From Ignavibacteria bacterium UBA5771 (GTDB taxonomy: Bacteria; Bacteroidota; Ignavibacteria; Kapaibacteriales; UBA2268): 7,705 nucleotides of DNA. The stretch spans positions 1 to 7,705 of the forward strand of contig DIEP01000157.1 of assembly GCA_002418685.1 (NCBI GenBank). Reading direction: 5' to 3'. The notes beneath the pieces were generated by a model. It did no database searches. It had not been told where the DNA came from and saw only the letters and a list, made by a program, of their open reading frames with translations. Numbering within the stretch: position 1 is the stretch's first letter; every line of letters starts with the position of its first letter. Position numbers and translations under genes: made by a program. Of the stretch, positions 6,112-7,705 are shown in pieces.

Positions 6112-6990
6112 TTATTCTTGAAACTCTTCTGCGGGCGTTGCCTCTTGTTCCAAAATATACTTATCGTGGATTATTAAAGTGTTTGGAAGAGCTTGAATTA
6201 TTGATTTTATAGTGGAAAAGGGAATTTTATTTCCCGAGACATTCAGGACTTTCAAATTTTTCAGATTAGCAATCGATAGAGGAAGATCTTTCAGCGAATT
6301 ATTTTGCAAAAATAAATATTCAAGTTTTGGTGTATTAGCAGGGAAATCGCCTTGTATTTGCTTTATTTTATTATTGGATAAATCAAGCATAACAAGATTT
6401 GGAAATTGATTTGCCTGAAATTCTTTAATATTATTATTCGCAAGATTAATGACTCTCAAATTTTTATATCCCGTAAGTTGATACGGAAATTCTTTAAGCT
6501 TGCAATTATCGCAAGAGAAGCTTTCCATATTTTGTGGCAATAATGCCGGAATTTGCTTCAATTTTTGATTATCAAGAGAAATTGTCTTGGCATCGCCTGA
6601 AAGCATATTTAAATTTTGTTCTAAATAATTTGAACGTTCGAGCAGCTCTGCTAATGCATCTTGCGAACCACCTTTCATTTTAATAAGTTTCTTATATTTA
6701 TTCAATGCTTGATTAAATGAAAATTTCGACATTTCGGTATTATTGAGTTTCAGGTAATAATTCCCATAAGTTTCATCTATTACTGCATTCCAATATTGTC
6801 CTTCCCATGAAGTGTTTGTGCCGAGCAATTCCCTTGCTTTATTTAAATATTCATTTGCTTTCTCAAAATTTTCATTTTGAATATATGTATTAGAAAGCTT
6901 CAAATACCTGCTGGCATCTGAAATATTATCTGCTGATAAATTTAAAAATCCAAAACAAATAACTGCAATTCCCAAAAATAATCTTTTCAT
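6112..6990 (-). CDS. Secreted helical-repeat (TPR-like) and leucine-rich-repeat protein
   Basis: This 292-residue protein has a signal peptide (MKRLFLGIAVICFGFLNLSA, cleavage near residue 20) and two parts. Residues about 26-125 are helical, with a TPR-like unit (YLKLSNTYIQNENFEKANEY, then NKARELLG) and a second helix pair (YGNYYLKLNNTEMSKFSFNQ, then ALNKYKKL). Residues about 134-275 hold roughly six leucine-rich repeats of 20-25 residues with the LxxLxLxxNxL pattern, for example LRVINLANNNIKEF, LVMLDLSNNKIKQI, LEYLFLQNNSLKDLP and LKVLNVSGNKI. The tail is acidic (QEATPAEEFQE). Both modules bind proteins or other ligands, so an export-side scaffold or receptor role is inferred; no catalytic motif is visible. 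The ATG is supported by AAGGAGAT. It lies 11 bp after the upstream barrel-like gene, so the two are almost certainly co-transcribed. Confidence 0.88.
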   Translation of the reverse strand: MKRLFLGIAVICFGFLNLSADNISDASRYLKLSNTYIQNENFEKANEYLNKARELLGTNTSWEGQYWNAVIDETYGNYYLKLNNTEMSKFSFNQALNKYKKLIKMKGGSQDALAELLERSNYLEQNLNMLSGDAKTISLDNQKLKQIPALLPQNMESFSCDNCKLKEFPYQLTGYKNLRVINLANNNIKEFQANQFPNLVMLDLSNNKIKQIQGDFPANTPKLEYLFLQNNSLKDLPLSIANLKNLKVLNVSGNKIPFSTIKSIIQALPNTLIIHDKYILEQEATPAEEFQE

Positions 6991-7001
6991 TTTATCTCCT
7001 T
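6991..7001 (-). promoter_or_regulatory. Ribosome-binding site of the LRR gene
   Basis: The whole 11-bp gap between the upstream stop and the ATG at 6990 reads AAGGAGATAAA on the minus strand. AGGAG lies 5 nt before the ATG, a strong Shine-Dalgarno. It fixes the start and points to coupled translation with the upstream gene. Confidence 0.8.
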
Positions 7002-7705
7002 TTAATAAACTCGAACAATATCAAATTTCAAACCTGCAAAAATCGCCGGAACCCAAGGCGTACCTAAATTGACGGAACCGATAGTTAATGGATCAAGATA
7101 TTTGTTAAAAGTAGCCCCGACAACTATTCCAAGTGGCAATGTTTTGCTGAAATTGAAAAAATCAAGCTGAAGTTTTATCACATCTGCATTCAAAGTGCCT
7201 TCATTAAAATTACTTGAATTTTGAATTAAATAGCCACCTCCCAATTTCAAAGCCCAATCAAAATCATCAATTTCAAATAATTTAGATAGATTCAATTCAA
7301 AATCTAACCCAAAACTCCACAGATTGTAGTTAAATGTGATTTGATTATAATCATAGTATAAAGAATAATTTGCTTGAGGTGAAAGATATTGATACTGTCC
7401 CCAAAGTGAAATGATAGATGTGTTATCCCATAATTTAAGGACGCTCAAATTCACCATTGCACCGGGAGAAAGGGGTGTTTTTACTTGGTCATTTCCAAAA
7501 AAGAACTGTTCAACGATGGGGGAAGCAGTGAGCAGAAAAGATGGATAAATTCTATCTTTTTTTGCATACTGCAATTTTGCTTGATAAACTTGGTTATCAA
7601 TTTCGGCAATTTTTTCAAGGTAGGTTCTTTCGATATTATACATTTGGTTCCGGAGATTTTGATTGTTTTCTTTGAGAAATAGATTTGTTTCTTCAATTTG
7701 ATTTA
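7002..7705 (-). CDS. Coiled-coil plus beta-rich (barrel-like) envelope protein (partial, N-terminus off the right edge)
   Basis: The frame is open from the right edge to the TAA at 7004-7002, giving 233 complete codons. The ATG at 7643 is internal: 20 further in-frame codons precede it without a stop, and they continue the same helix, so the true start lies beyond the edge. Visible residues 3-49 form a charged amphipathic helix with heptad-spaced L17, M21, I24, Y28, I32, I35, V39 and A42, a likely coiled coil. Residues about 53-233 are beta-rich with alternating aromatic residues (FLLTASPIVEQFFFG, VNLSVLKLWDNTSIISLWG, WSFGLDFELNLS, WALKLGGGYLI, LGIVVGATFNKYLD) and end LKFDIVRVY, with an aromatic terminus as in outer-membrane barrels. 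The family is not recognised. A trimeric or dimeric coiled coil anchored in the outer membrane is one reading; a soluble beta domain is another. Confidence 0.75.
   Translation of the reverse strand, partial: NQIEETNLFLKENNQNLRNQMYNIERTYLEKIAEIDNQVYQAKLQYAKKDRIYPSFLLTASPIVEQFFFGNDQVKTPLSPGAMVNLSVLKLWDNTSIISLWGQYQYLSPQANYSLYYDYNQITFNYNLWSFGLDFELNLSKLFEIDDFDWALKLGGGYLIQNSSNFNEGTLNADVIKLQLDFFNFSKTLPLGIVVGATFNKYLDPLTIGSVNLGTPWVPAIFAGLKFDIVRVY

Noticed and set aside
6502..6511. CDNC (CxxC) in the LRR protein as a metal or disulfide redox site
   Set aside because: The cysteines fall on the LRR consensus positions where Cys commonly replaces Leu or Asn, so they are explained by the repeat fold.
7481..7696. 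Second minus-strand ORF of 71 codons with ATG near 7696
   Set aside because: It overlaps the coiled-coil/barrel gene in another frame, is lysine-rich without a domain, and the competing frame shows clear heptad and beta-strand patterns.

Overview
The window is AT-rich chromosomal DNA, probably from the Bacteroidota/Chlorobiota (FCB) group; an Ignavibacteria- or Kapabacteria-like lineage is possible, but I cannot fix the genus. The reasons are the base composition, several secreted proteins with aromatic C-terminal residues like outer-membrane beta-barrels, leucine-rich repeats of the N-ladder type, weak or absent Shine-Dalgarno sites at most starts, and candidate promoters resembling the Bacteroidota TTTG / TAnnTTTG pattern. 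No mobile element, CRISPR array, tRNA or rRNA is visible.

Layout. Positions 1-968 (minus) carry the N-terminal 322 codons of a Wza-like polysaccharide export protein with a GTG start; its C-terminus lies beyond the left edge. A 111-bp divergent intergenic region with two interleaved promoter candidates separates it from a plus-strand operon at 1080-3940: an inositol-monophosphatase family enzyme (SuhB type), diaminopimelate epimerase (dapF, overlapping the previous gene by 11 nt) and an M20D amidohydrolase (TTG start, strong Shine-Dalgarno fused to the dapF stop). A 367-bp non-coding convergent gap (3941-4307) holds weak hairpins and one 27-codon ORF. From 4308 to the right edge all genes are on the minus strand: pdxH (pyridoxamine-phosphate oxidase), a 343-residue secreted barrel-like protein of unknown family, a secreted helical-repeat plus leucine-rich-repeat protein, and the C-terminal part of a coiled-coil/beta-rich protein whose start is beyond the right edge.

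How the genes fit together. DapF makes meso-diaminopimelate for lysine and peptidoglycan, and the adjacent M20D enzyme could be an N-acyl-diaminopimelate deacylase or a general amidohydrolase. The minus-strand trio (5016 to the right edge) looks like an envelope cluster: a barrel-like protein with a coiled-coil N-terminal part, a periplasmic or surface LRR protein 11 bp downstream of it, and a second barrel-like protein. I cannot assign this cluster a function, and it is the least explained part of the window. The rest is ordinary housekeeping and envelope content; I see no convincing novel defence or mobile system.
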